Both the position numbers and the translations under genes were made by a program. A stretch of 64,000 bases of DNA, taken from Dugong dugon. Lineage: Eukaryota; Chordata; Mammalia; Sirenia; Dugongidae. The DNA lies in assembly GCA_030035585.1 (NCBI GenBank), contig CM057462.1, forward strand, positions 119,159,234-119,223,233. The letters run 5' to 3'. Positions 1-10,969 of this stretch are shown one piece after another; position 1 is the first letter of the stretch, and the number at the start of each line of letters is the position of its first letter. Below the pieces are notes generated by a model. The model ran no database searches and was not told the DNA's origin. It saw only the letters and a program-made list of their open reading frames with translations.

Positions 1-11
1 CTATATAAAAA

Positions 12-208
12 AAAATCAGTTGCCATCTAGTCAACTTAGACTCACGGTGACCTGATGTGTGTCAGAGTAGAACTGTGCTCCACAGTTTTCAGTTGCTGAT
101 TTTCTGGAAGCAGATTGCCAGGACTTTCTTCCAAAACACCTCTGTGTGGACTCAAACTTCCAATGTTTTGATTAGCAGCTGAGGGCGTTAACCGTTTACA
201 CCACTCAG
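12..208 (-). mobile_element. AfroSINE, diverged
   Basis: The minus-strand copy shows the tail end ('agttgccatctagtcaac'), the 'cagagtagaactgtgctcca' body and the head ('gcgttaaccgtttacaccac'). It is the longer variant with the 'ttcttccaaaacacctctg' insert. Confidence 0.8.
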
Positions 209-252
209 AAAGTTTGGGTACTATATTGTTGTGTGCTGATTTCGACTCAGAG

Positions 253-592
253 CAATCCTATATGGTGTAGTGATTAAGTGCTCGGCTGCTAAGCAAAAGG
301 TCAGCAGTTAGAGCACACCAGCCACTCCGCAGGAGAAAAGACCTTGCAATCTGTTCCCGTAATTAGATTACAAAAAAAGAAAAACCAAACCCGTTACGAT
401 GGAGTTGATTCCAACTTATAGTGACCCTATAGAACAGAGTAGAACTGCCTCACAGGGTTTCCAAAGAGTGGCTGGCAGATTCAAACTGCCGACCTTTTGG
501 TTAGCAGCCAAGCTCTTAACCACTGTGCCACCAGGGCTCCTGGGAAATCTGACAGGGTAGTTCTACTCTGTAATATAGGGTCATTATGTACT
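253..592 (+). mobile_element. AfroSINE (+) split by an AfroSINE (-)
   Basis: The plus copy runs from about 253 ('ggtgtagtgattaagtgctc') to 'agattaca' at about 373 and resumes at 541 with 'gttctactctgtaatatagg'. Between them, 376-540 is a complete minus-strand AfroSINE from 'aaaccaaacccgttacgatg' to 'gccaccagggctcc'. Confidence 0.8.
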
Positions 593-1205
593 ATGTTACT
601 AGTAAACAAATGGTAGATGAGGGGATGTACTCCAGCCAATAAATGAAAAAGAAGTGACAGAGTATCACCATTTTGCAACTCTCCCAATGATCTAATGGAC
701 CTAGGCACTGAGTATTAACTGTTCCTAACAGCACAAAAAAAGAGGTTACTAGACATTATATGCTTTTTGATGAAAGTACACAATACCACCTGTAGTCTTG
801 CCAAAAAGAAAGAAAGAAACAAATCTGAATGTGATCAATCTTCTGTACGTAACTACCAATTTGCAGGAAACACAGAGGACTGAGAAACATGTAAAACTAT
901 ACCATGAGAATTACAAAATTTACACTGTTGGAAACTCTCCAGGTCAAATGATTGGGCTCTTCAACAACTGAATTGTAAGGGGAGAAAAGGGAATGGAGAG
1001 AGAATTTTTAGATTACAAAATGGCAAATAAAACAAAAAACAGTCCAGATTAAACTACAGTTTTTAAATGTGTGCTCTTGAGTGATAAATTATAAAAGAGA
1101 AACAACAAGGAACTGGTTACTTTTGGGAGAAGAAAGGGGCTTGTGTTTGGGTTGGGGCACACAGGGACTTCCGGGGTAACTGACAAGTTCTATTTTCAGA
1201 CGTGT
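592..1205. other. No gene; possible old L1-like text
   Basis: No exon recognised. Text around 1380-1480 flanking the SINE resembles an old L1 3' end, with low support. Confidence 0.3.
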
Positions 1206-1218
1206 GTGGTTGTTACAG

Positions 1219-1391
1219 GAGCGCTGGTGGTGCAGTGGTTAAGAGCTCAGCTGCTAGCCAAAAGGCTGGCAGTTTGAATCCACCAGCCACTCCTTGGAAA
1301 CCCTATGGGGCAGTTCTACTCTGTTCTACAGGGTTGCTATGAGTTGGAATCAACTTGACAGCAACAGGTTTGGTTGTTTTTTTTTTTTTTT
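1219..1391 (+). mobile_element. AfroSINE, full-length
   Basis: It starts 'gagcgctggtggtgcagtgg' and ends 'ggtttggttg' plus a T-run. Near-matching flanks 'gtggttgttacag' (1206-1218) and 'gtggtagttacaag' (1393-1406) are the target duplication. Confidence 0.88.
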
Positions 1392-2744
1392 GGTGGTAGT
1401 TACAAGATAGTCTGTCTTACAGTAAATTAAGTTATACATTTGTTTTATACAGTTTTCTGTGTCTGTGTTTACAGTAAAACAGAAAAAAGTTATTGAAGTG
1501 ACTTCTGGCTAAACTTGGAATATTGAGTATATATGTGAGTCTCTGATATTTTTTAAAATATCAGTAAAGGAATCTTTAAAAGACATTAAGGGCCAAAGGC
1601 AAGGAGAACAGGAAACAACAGATGTCAATAAATATAATCTCATGTTTTAGTCATATAATAATTTTAATATTAAAATTAAAGCTTTAATTTTAAATTTAAA
1701 ACTTTATTAAAAAGCTCAAGAAACTCATCAGGACAGTTGTTAAAAGAGGAAAAAACTGTTTCCTTTTCACATAGGACAGCTTTGAAACTTGACCAAAGAA
1801 CATTTTCATTATTTGAAAAATTCATACCTGGGTTGCTGCCAAGTAGAGAGCTCACCTTTTAAATAATACATTTTAAAATATATAAATCAAAGCTAGACTG
1901 AATAAACCGAATTTTAATGATAACATATTTCTATAAAATAAATCTTTTTTTTTTTTTTTTTAACACTCAAAGTTACTGTTCATAATTTAAATCAAATGAC
2001 AGGACGTGAACCTCTTTGCCAAGTAGCTAAATTCCAGAGAACTTACAGATTGAAAGATAAAAAGTATATAATTCAAAGTCTGTAAATTTGTTTTTAAAAA
2101 ATTATATTGACATAAAACTATACTGGAAGAAAAGTAAAAACAAAAATATGATAAAGATGCTCTAATTATTTTTTTTAATTTAAAATAATTTGGAAAACAT
2201 TTGAAAGTCTAAATATTCTCTCCTATAATGTGCTTCATTATCTCAAGTAAGTTATCACATCACAGTTGAAAATATAATACTTAAGTGAGAAAACTGGAAT
2301 AGTAGCCTGACTTCTGGTGTCTTTTTAACAGAAATAATCTGACCACCAATTTTCACCAAGGAGCAGAAAATTGAAGCAGCTTTAAAAATAACGGAGTGTT
2401 TTATTTTTAGACCCCTCACATCTGTTTACTATCCTGAAAAGAGTGACTCAGCATTCTCTCCAGTAAAAACAAAGTTTAATTGTTTCTAATCACTAAATGC
2501 TGGATGCATTTTTTAAAGCAGAGCCTTGGAACCAACTGCTAACAGATTCCGTTAGTTTCCTGGGAAATCATAAAAGTAAAATATTGTAATTTTCTTCTGG
2601 CAGAAACCAGAAGCTTAGAAGCTACAGTATCCTAACAGAGTAAATATATAGTACTCTATAGCATATATTGAGCATTCTAGCAGTTCTCCAACAGGATAAA
2701 GTCTCTGTTTTCTATTGAAATAAATAGTCCTTACAATTAAAAAT

Positions 2745-3178
2745 AGTAAATAAACAATTCACAAATACATAAATCCAATGGGTAAACTAATTAGGGTACA
2801 TCTATAAAATGGAACAACCTGGATGTAGCAACCAGGATCAATCTCAAATGCATTATGCTAAGTAAAGGAAGTCAGCTCCCCCCGCCAAAAGAGTATATAC
2901 TATATGGAATTTCACATAAAAACTTTAGAAAATGCAAATTAACCTATAGTGACAAAAAGAAGATCAGAGTGGTAGCCTAGAGAGGCAGAGGAGAAACAGG
3001 ATGGGATTACCAAGGTAAACAAGGACTTTTTTGAGTTTGCTGGACATGTTCACTATCTCGATTTTGTTGATAGTTTTCATGGGTTACATGTATGTCAAAA
3101 ACTATCAAATTGTATAATTTAAATATATGCAGTTTATTGTATATCAATTTTACCTGTGTAAAACTATTTTTAAAAGGC
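2745..3178 (+). mobile_element. Old L1 (L1M-type) 3' end
   Basis: The text contains 'ctatatggaatttcacataa', 'gggattaccaaggt' and 'gtatatcaattttacctgtg', typical of the last few hundred bases of old mammalian L1. It is highly diverged. Confidence 0.6.
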
Positions 3179-4039
3179 AGTTGGTACTGGTGTGTTAGAT
3201 AATCGTTTGCTTTTTGGTAGGCAACAATTTCTAACAATTTGAAGATGTTTAGAGAGAAAATAGCATATACTTATTGAAGTTGTCCTCAGATAAAATCAGT
3301 GAAGTCTAACTTTTGTGGTTTGTTTTGGAGGTAATAGAATGATAATTATTTGACACTTAGGTTTGAATAAGTATCACTTTAGGTACTCAATATCTATATA
3401 TTTGACTCATTTAAGATTCTTATGAATGTCTTGAATAAAATCAATTCACTTATTCAAAACATAGTTACTATGTGTCAGGCACTGTACTTAACACTGGGCA
3501 CAAAAAAATTTTTTAAAATCTCCTGGCTCCATAGAATGCATATTTTGGAGACTCTTTATCTCAAAGATTCTCCCCTTTTCAGTGTGTATAAATCTGTTTA
3601 AGGGAGAATAAAGTTAGGTGATTAAAAACAAGCAGATTTATAGTCATGGGGAACTGGCATATACAACTCCTTTTGTTCTAGGTACAGGGCCATGAGCCTA
3701 GGGTCACTCTGTGTTGTTTACCATTCTCTAATTTTCTAAATGGACTTAATACTGTAATTATGTCATTTTCTTTCTAAAATTATATACTGGTTAGTTGAGA
3801 TATAAAACTATACTGAAGTATCATTGAGAAGAATGCATACTACTCAGAGACCCTGGCCTTTGAGCTGTAAGCAATCATTAGCCAATACATTGTGTCTTCT
3901 TCCTTTGGAGAAGGGAGAACGTAGTTTTGGCTGCATGGGTAGCTGTAATATCTTAGGCAGAGGCATTTTTTAAACTGTATAAGTGGTAAGCAGCATATAT
4001 GTCGACACTGGGCACCTGAGATGTGGAATATAGAGAAAT

Positions 4040-4565
4040 TTAAAAGATGTGCTCAGCATGTCTTTGGAGAACCACTCTTCCCCAATTATCAGTCCATGTG
4101 TTTCCGGTCTCCATCCTTGTATCCAGAGATGGGAAAATGACCAGAATCTTGCCAGTTACAGTATTCTAGTCCCATGGCTGCTGTGACTGATTTGAAAATG
4201 GTTATGTGATTCAAGCCAGATTGACTGAAGTCCTCCTAAAATTTTTTGCTGGAGCTAAGAGGAAAGAATAGTGATTTCTTTTTGCTAAGACGGCTAACTA
4301 TGAGGTCAATATAAGCCTACAGTTGCCTATGGCCATCTTTTGCACAATGCGTTCCTGTGAATGAAGCCACCAGAGATAAGTAAGGCTATAAGATGGAGAG
4401 TGTCTTGATTATATTCATTGAACTCCTGTATCCAGCCAAACTTCTAGGTACATGTATTGCTGGACTTCCTGATTACAATATCCAATAAATTCCTCATTTT
4501 TTGCTTAAAACAGTTTGTTAGGTTTCTGTCACTTTCAATAAAAACAGACCGGGCTAATACAATGA
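4040..4565 (+). repeat. LTR-like old repeat
   Basis: The end 'ccaataaattcctcattttt', then 'ttaggtttctgtcactttc' and 'gggctaatacaatg', resembles a common mammalian interspersed repeat end that I remember as LTR-derived. I cannot name the family. Confidence 0.4.
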
Positions 4566-4584
4566 ACTACTTGCAATTCTTTAA

Positions 4585-5000
4585 ATACATCTAGCTTTCT
4601 CATAAATGTGTCTTTACAAATGCTGTTTCCTCTGACTGGAATGTCCTTGCCCTCTGTTTCCATCTGATAAATTCCTACTAATTCTTTAAGTCACTGCTCA
4701 TGCACCTATGCTTCCTACAAGTCTTCCTTGACTCCCTGCCCTGGGATCCTCCACAGTATAATTTTTTACCAATTCAAATGTAACATGGTGTATGAAGTCT
4801 TTCATGGTTCCCATCAGTCAGAATCAGTAGCTTGCTCCTTTGTATTCCTACAGAACTGTTAATATTGTGATTTAACACTAATCATACTATATTGTAATTA
4901 TGGACATGTTCCTCTATTCCAATAAAATGTGAGCTCATGGAGGAAAATGAACATATCTTATCCATCTTAATACCTTCAACAGTTAACACAACATGTTTCA
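4585..5000 (+). mobile_element. L2 LINE 3' fragment
   Basis: The phrases 'gctgtttcctctgactggaa' and 'cacctatgcttcctacaagt' match the degenerate 3' portion of L2 as I remember it. Confidence 0.6.
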
Positions 5001-5079
5001 GGAAGATAATTCTCCATGTGTCCTTTGCATTTCTGCACATCATGCAAGTGAGGGACTCACCATCCTTTGCTCCATCTAT

Positions 5080-5460
5080 CATTTTGGGGGTTTTTGTATC
5101 ACAAAGATAAACACAGTGCCTCCTTCTGGAGCAAAAAGACAGGCAGGCTTACTGTCTAATATAGAGATAATGTCTCCTGGAGCACATTATCTTTTATAAC
5201 TGCCCAATTTAAAGGACTCATTTTACCTAAGCTGAGGGTTCCTCTTATACAATCCAATCCACTGCATATGCAATTGTCCTCTAGCCCTCTTCAAGTCACC
5301 CTTTGGGAGATGGGGCTCAGTGAACCAGAGAAAAAATGCTGATAGTCTGGATATTGTTATTGCCAAAAGTAATAAACTGTTCTTTGTCCCTTATCCAGGA
5401 GTCTCATATCTCCTACCAGAATCCACGAAACTGGCAGACTAACTTGTTGACCTGCAAGTA
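5080..5460 (+). repeat. Possible LTR fragment
   Basis: The stretch 'agtaataaactgttctttgt' followed by 'ggagtctcatatctcctacc' looks like the R/U5 part of a retroviral LTR with an AATAAA. No partner LTR is visible in the window. Confidence 0.3.
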
Positions 5461-5912
5461 GAATAAAATCTCAGACCCTACACAGTTCCTGATAGTTTTC
5501 ACAATGAGGATACAGCAGAGGACATAGCTTTCTGGAAAAGGGAGGAGGAGGGCCTCACGAGCTGATTAATGGGATTTGAGGGAAACCCATGGGAATCAGT
5601 AGCAACATGTTTACCATACAGTGAACATGTATGGTCAATTGGGCAATAAATGGTCCTCTACTTACTGCCTGTTAAGAGGAGGAACTAAGGAGATGGCTGC
5701 AGGACAAGTAGGTTCAGACCGTTGCTCTAGTTGTTGCTAACTCTCCTCATCAATCTGGTGGCCAGTCTCAGACCTGCTTCATTGTTAACAACTAGTACTA
5801 AGATTTGTCCTGGGTAGGCAGGTGATTCCTCCTGCTTTCAGAGAACAGTTACAGAGATTCTTACCTACACTGAGCATGAAAGAAGAGAAATTTGTGACCA
5901 CTATGGGCAAAA

Positions 5913-6079
5913 GGAGCCCTGATGGTGCAGTGGTTAAGCATTCAGCTGCTAACCAAAAGGTCAGCAGTTCGAATCTACCAGCTGCTCCTTGGAAACCCTA
6001 TGGGGCAGTTCTATTCCATCCTATAAGGTTGCTATGAGTTGGAATCGACTCGACAGCAATGGGTGTGGTTTTAGGTTTT
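5913..6079 (+). mobile_element. AfroSINE, full-length with perfect target duplication
   Basis: It runs from 'ggagccctgatggtgcagtg' to 'gggtgtggttttaggttt'. The 11-base flank 'tatgggcaaaa' is identical on both sides (5902-5912 and 6080-6090), and the body is close to consensus. Confidence 0.93.
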
Positions 6080-6339
6080 TATGGGCAAAAATCAGGCAAA
6101 TCAACAGATCTTTGGTTGGTTCACTTGGGAGATGAGGGGGCAGGTTCCATATTTTTTCACAATACAGGAATTGTGATATTAGGTCAGGCAGCCTAACTAC
6201 TAAATACTCTGCCTCTGACATTGCCTGGAATCTTAGGCATTTTGTCACCAACCTATTTTTATAACCTTATCTCCCACTCTTTACTGACACAAAGAGTCTG
6301 CATCAGCTAATCAGTTTCACTCATTGTTTTGTAAATTCA

Positions 6340-7285
6340 CCATGCATATTACTAGATCTCTAGGCTTTGCTCATGTGATTCACCCTGTTTGGAATGCCCT
6401 CCCATCTTCCTGCCATTTATTCATAGCAATCTAATTGAAGGTCCATGTTTTCTGTGAACCCTTCCCTAATCCTTCCATCTCACATTAATTTCTCTACCAC
6501 TACTGAATCACTGTTATTGTTAGGTGCTGTCGAGTCGGTTCCAACTCATAGCGACCCTATGTACAACAGAAGGAAACAATGCCCTGTCCTGCGTCATCCT
6601 CATGATCATTGTTATGCTTGAGCCCATTGTTGCAGTCACTATATCAATCCATCTCACTGAAGGTATTGCTTTTTTTTGCTGACCCTCTACTTTACCAATC
6701 ATGATTGCTAAAGTTCCCCCCGATAACGTGTCCAAAGTACATGAGACGAAGTCTCACCATCCTTGCTTAAAGAAGCATGCTGGTTGTACTTCTTCCAAGA
6801 CAGATTTGTTCATTCTTCTGGCAGTCCATGGTATGTATATTCAATATTCTTCACCCACACCATAATGCAAAGAAGTCAATTCTTACTTGGTCTTCCTTAT
6901 TGATTGTCCAGCTTTCATATGCATATGAAGCAACTGAAAATACCATGGCTTGGGTCATGCACACCTTAGTCCTCAAAGTGACATCTTTGCTTTTTAAACT
7001 TTAAAGAGGTCTTTTGCAGCAGATTTGCCCAATGCAATATGTTGTTTGAATTCTTGACTGCTGCTTCCATGGGCCAACTGGACCATAATGACTATTTAAT
7101 TGTCACATGATGCCTTTACCATCAACTAACATTTTTGTATATATCTTGTTTTTCACAACTAGACTGCAAATGTCTCCAAATTACATATAATCTTATTTTT
7201 TATATATCCCATAGTACTTACTAGGCACAACTTTGCAAACAGTAGAAACTCAATACTCTTTTTATTGACTGATTGAATCACATGT
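6340..7285 (+). mobile_element. L2 LINE fragment interrupted by an RTE
   Basis: The left part (6340-6512, 'ggaatgccctcccatcttcc') and right part (7080-7285, 'cttactaggcacaactttgc') read as one L2 3' end. The RTE at 6513-7073 separates them. Confidence 0.55.
6513..7073 (-). mobile_element. RTE (BovB-like) LINE 3' end
   Basis: It begins with 'tgttattgttaggtgctgtc', the reverse complement of the RTE tail, and continues through the last ~560 bp of the ORF in reverse. Its complement matches 48150-48710 and 56830-57430. It is heavily 5'-truncated. Confidence 0.85.
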
Positions 7286-8609
7286 TCTCTTTCAGCACCA
7301 CTTTTGAATAACAATAACAAAAACAAAATACTCAACCAAATTCAAGTCATAAAAGATAATAAAGAAGTAATTGACTTAAGTGGAGGAAGTACATTAACAC
7401 TATTTTCTAATCAATCTATACAGCTGGCCACAGGTGGGCTTATTCCAGTTACGCCCATTGAGCTGCTAAAATGGACATTCAGAAACAGGCCCTTGCTTGA
7501 TATAAGGATACTCTCCAAGCTAACTTCAGTCTGTCTTCTTCTCTAATGAAGACCACCCTGGTGGAAAAAGAGGACCCACTGCTTGATCACTCCTGGTATC
7601 TCTGTGAGTTAGTGGTCGCCGCTCATTTTTATAGCAAACAACTGGCCCCATTTACCAGAAACATCATCCAAAATTAGCCACTTGACAATCTCTGTAGCCC
7701 AGGGAGGTTAACAGCTGAATCAACAAACATTCTAATTATCCTGCCACCACATTAGAAGGTGGTCTGCTCCCAGAACTGGGGTTAGTGCCCAGAAATTACA
7801 CTACTATGCTTAAAGAAATATGAAAGATTTTTATACTGCATATTTCATATGTTTTTTACTAAAAACAGATAAAAAATCATTATGGAAAAAATTTAAATCT
7901 TATGTTTTAAAAGCACATGATTTTTTTTTTTTCATCTTGGGACACCTCTAATACTTAGACTTCTGTAAAAAGCTAAATGCAAAGATATATTTACTTCTTT
8001 GCTACAACAAACTAATAATTTGCCTAGAATAAGTAAAACATTAAGAAGATGGATAAAAACCTTGAAGTGGTTTGAAATGACATTTGTTCAGATGGTCTTT
8101 AATGATAAACGGTTCTCTTCAATGGCAGTAACAAATACTCTGAACTGATGATTAAAAACTTAAGAGTGCTTTGCTGTCAATGCCTCTTAGGAAGACCTGA
8201 GCTTCCTGACTAGAAGGCACTAGCAAGAAATGCTGGCCAGTCTTGTCCAGCTTTATGGGCAGAGTAGATGACAACTTGTATGGCATGATTAGTTTGAGGA
8301 GTATCAACATTTCCAATCATCCACACATTTTCCCCCATTCAGTAATGACACCCCAAATTCTACAATCAGAGACATGTTGCATCATATTTAGATTTCTGTT
8401 TAGTGTTAAAATGTAAACATCCTAGAAAGGAGATTTCAGTTACCTGTTAATAATTCATTGTGCGGAGTCAATCATATTTTTGGGTCTTTCCCTAAAAACA
8501 AGCTTTGATAGAAAGTAAGGGAAGATTACAGAAAGTAAAAGAGCATGATGGCTGCTTGAATGGACAAGAACTCATACTCAAGAGGCAAAGAGTATAGAAA
8601 GACAGACAC
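7285..8609. other. Intronic sequence left of the ERVL, nothing recognised
   Basis: No Gly-X-Y exon, RNA gene or named repeat supported. Confidence 0.5.
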
Positions 8610-8614
8610 AGGGT
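8610..8614 (+). repeat. ERVL target-site duplication, left copy (caggg)
   Basis: The bases 'caggg' precede the 5' LTR and recur directly after the 3' LTR at 15169-15173. A 5-bp duplication is what ERVL integrases make. Confidence 0.85.
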
Positions 8615-9165
8615 GTGATGGTTAAGGTTGTGTGTCAGCTTGGCTGGGCCATGATTCTCAGTGGTTTGATAGTCCTATAATGGTGTGATCACTTTTGAAG
8701 ATGAGATTTGATATCATGTGATCACCTCCACAATAGGATCTCCTGTGAGTAGCCAATCAGTTGAAAGGGAGTTTCCCTGGGCGTGTGGCCTGCATTGAAT
8801 AATAGAGGATATTCTGGCAAGGCTTGTGGGCTTTTGTTCATTCTGGATCCTGCAGCTGGCTCCTGTTCATCTGACCACCAGTTCTTGGGACTTGAGCTAG
8901 CAGCTTGCCTGCTGTCTTGCCTGCCGATCTTTGGAATTCATTGATCTTCACAGCCTGTGAACAACAGCTCTGCTCTCCAACCTTCCCATCCTGGGTTTGC
9001 CAGCCCCTGCGGCTACATGAATCAGGAGAAGCCTCTATGCTGACCCATAGACTTGGGACATTCCAGTCTCTACAACTGTGAGAGCCATTTCCTTGACAAA
9101 TCTCTCTCTATATATATTTATATGCCTTATTGGTTCTGTTTCTCTAGAGAACCCAGCCTAAGACA
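8615..9165 (+). repeat. 5' LTR of the ERVL
   Basis: It begins 'tgtgatggtt' and ends 'cagcctaagaca', giving the TG...CA termini of an LTR. The 3' LTR repeats it along its whole length. The end 'ctctagagaacccagccta' resembles the shared end of ERVL-group LTRs. Confidence 0.95.
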
Positions 9166-9167
9166 TT

Positions 9168-9185
9168 TGGTACCAAGAGTGGTTC
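9168..9185 (+). other. Primer binding site complementary to tRNA-Leu
   Basis: The sequence 'tggtaccaagagtggttc' starts 2 bases after the 5' LTR. It matches the complement of the 3' end of a tRNA-Leu (UAA-type acceptor, TGGTACCAGGAGTGGGG) with a few differences. Leu priming is the reason for the name ERV-L. Confidence 0.85.
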
Positions 9186-9206
9186 TAGGGAAACAAAATT
9201 GTAAGG

Positions 9207-10950
9207 ATGAGTTTTTTAAATTGGTTCTCAAGTCTGGTTAGTCTTGAAGATGTCGATGACTCTGCTTCAGGTAGTAAAGAGGGCACTGCTAATCCATGGC
9301 ATGAGGTAGCAATTCAAATAAGCCAAATATTACCACAAATAGATCAGGTATCGGTGAAAGGCAAGGCTCTGGTTGATTGCATGTGTGAGAGCTTTCTACA
9401 GTTTTGTTAGCATGAGAAGTATAAGGAAGCTGGTTGGTTGGTCCTACTTTCACTAGACAAACTGATGAAAGAAAGAGATGTGCTCAGGGCTTCAGAGTCA
9501 AAGCTCAAGAGCCGAATAAACGATCTCAAAGTTTCCACTTGTGCTTTGAAAGAAAGCCTCATTTCTTGTAGTAACAGAGCTGATACTATCAAAAATCAAA
9601 CCCAGAGTCTTGTTGTAAGGGTGACTGAATCACAATGCTAACTCAACTGCCCACCTCGAGAAGTGTCTGAACTTAAAGTGAGGGCAATGATTGGGAAGAA
9701 ATGGGATCCTGAAATTTGGGGTGGGGACATATTGGCAGATAATCAGGAAGCTGGAGACACTGAGCCACTAAATTCTGTTGATTCACTGCCACCAACAGAA
9801 CCAGCCCTGCCACTTCCATCTGAAGAGATTACTCCCTGTTTGTCCACTAAACCACTCTGCTCAGTAAAACAATTATCCCTTCCACTCCTATCTAATGAGA
9901 TTAGCCCAGCTGCCTCTAAAGAGCCCTTGTCTGAGTCATTGCCTGAGGTGTCACCTGAGGCAGATGCTTTACAAGACAATGCCAAATGTTCTCAAAACAC
10001 TTCCCCACTACCAATTTGGCTTCTAGACCTGTAACTAGACTTAAGTTCCAGAGAGCCCCAAAAGGCGAAGTACAAAGTGTGACCCAGGAGGAGGTACACT
10101 ACACTCCAAAAGAACTGCTTGACTTTTCTAATATGTATAAACAGAAACCTGGGGAATATATATGGGAATGGATGTTAAAGGTGTGGGAAATGGTACAAGG
10201 AACATAAAGATGGATCAGTCTGAGTTTATTGATATGAGTCCACTAAGCAGATTCTTCATTCAATGTTTCAGCTTCAGAAGTTAGGAAAGGATCTAATAGT
10301 TTATTTGGTTGGGTTGCTGAAGCATGGATTATGTGGTGGCCTACATTAAATCAAGCTGAAGTACCAGACCTGCCTTGGTATAGCATAGAAGATATACAAA
10401 GGCTTAGGGAAACTGGCATGCTAGAGTGGATTTATCAGGTTAGACCCACAGACTCACAGACAGAGTGTCCAGAGGACACAACTTTTACCACAACTGTGAG
10501 GAACAAATTTGTGAAGGGAGCTCCAGCATCCTTGAAGACTGCTGTGATTGCTATTTTATGTAAATCAGATTTGACAGTGGGAACTGCCCTAACTGAATTA
10601 AGACACTTAACTACAATGGGGCTGATTGGACCCTGTGGTAGTAGGGGCCAAGTGGCTGCACTCAATCGACAAAGACGAGGTGGACGTGGTTACAGTAATG
10701 GACAGAGGAGTCAAAGCAGTAATCAGAATAGTCTGAGTCCTATGGACTTCTGGTGTTGGCGACTTAGTCATGGTGTCCCTAGGAGTGAAATATATAGGAA
10801 ATCTACTGAGTATTTACTTGATCTGTACAAATGGATGAATTCTAGGTCAGGTGAACAGCAGTCTAACTTGAATCACCAGAATAGAGAGTCATGGTCCCTC
10901 AGTCAATTCCCAGACTTGAGTGAGTTTAAAGACCCACAACCCCTTGAATG
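9207..10950 (+). pseudogene. ERVL gag-like region, broken
   Basis: An ATG at 9207, about 20 bases after the primer site, opens a gag-like reading frame, which then continues in pieces in different frames. The part at 9438-9640 is rich in Lys, Glu and Leu and looks coiled-coil-like. The part at 9663-10034 is Pro/Ser-rich. The longest remaining piece, 10331-10951, is open for 206 codons. No CCHC zinc knuckle is visible, which is usual for ERVL. Position and composition, not a sequence match, support the gag assignment; several stops and frameshifts make it non-functional. Confidence 0.8.
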
Positions 10951-10969
10951 AAGGGGTGGCCAGATCCCC

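Noticed and set aside
5913..6079. tRNA-like sequences with box B motifs (here and in other SINE heads)
   Set aside because: They are the tRNA-derived heads of AfroSINEs and not independent tRNA genes; there is no full cloverleaf with discrete ends.
9663..10034. 123-codon open frame as a possible novel protein
   Set aside because: It lies between the Leu primer site and the pol region of the ERVL and is a gag-region fragment.
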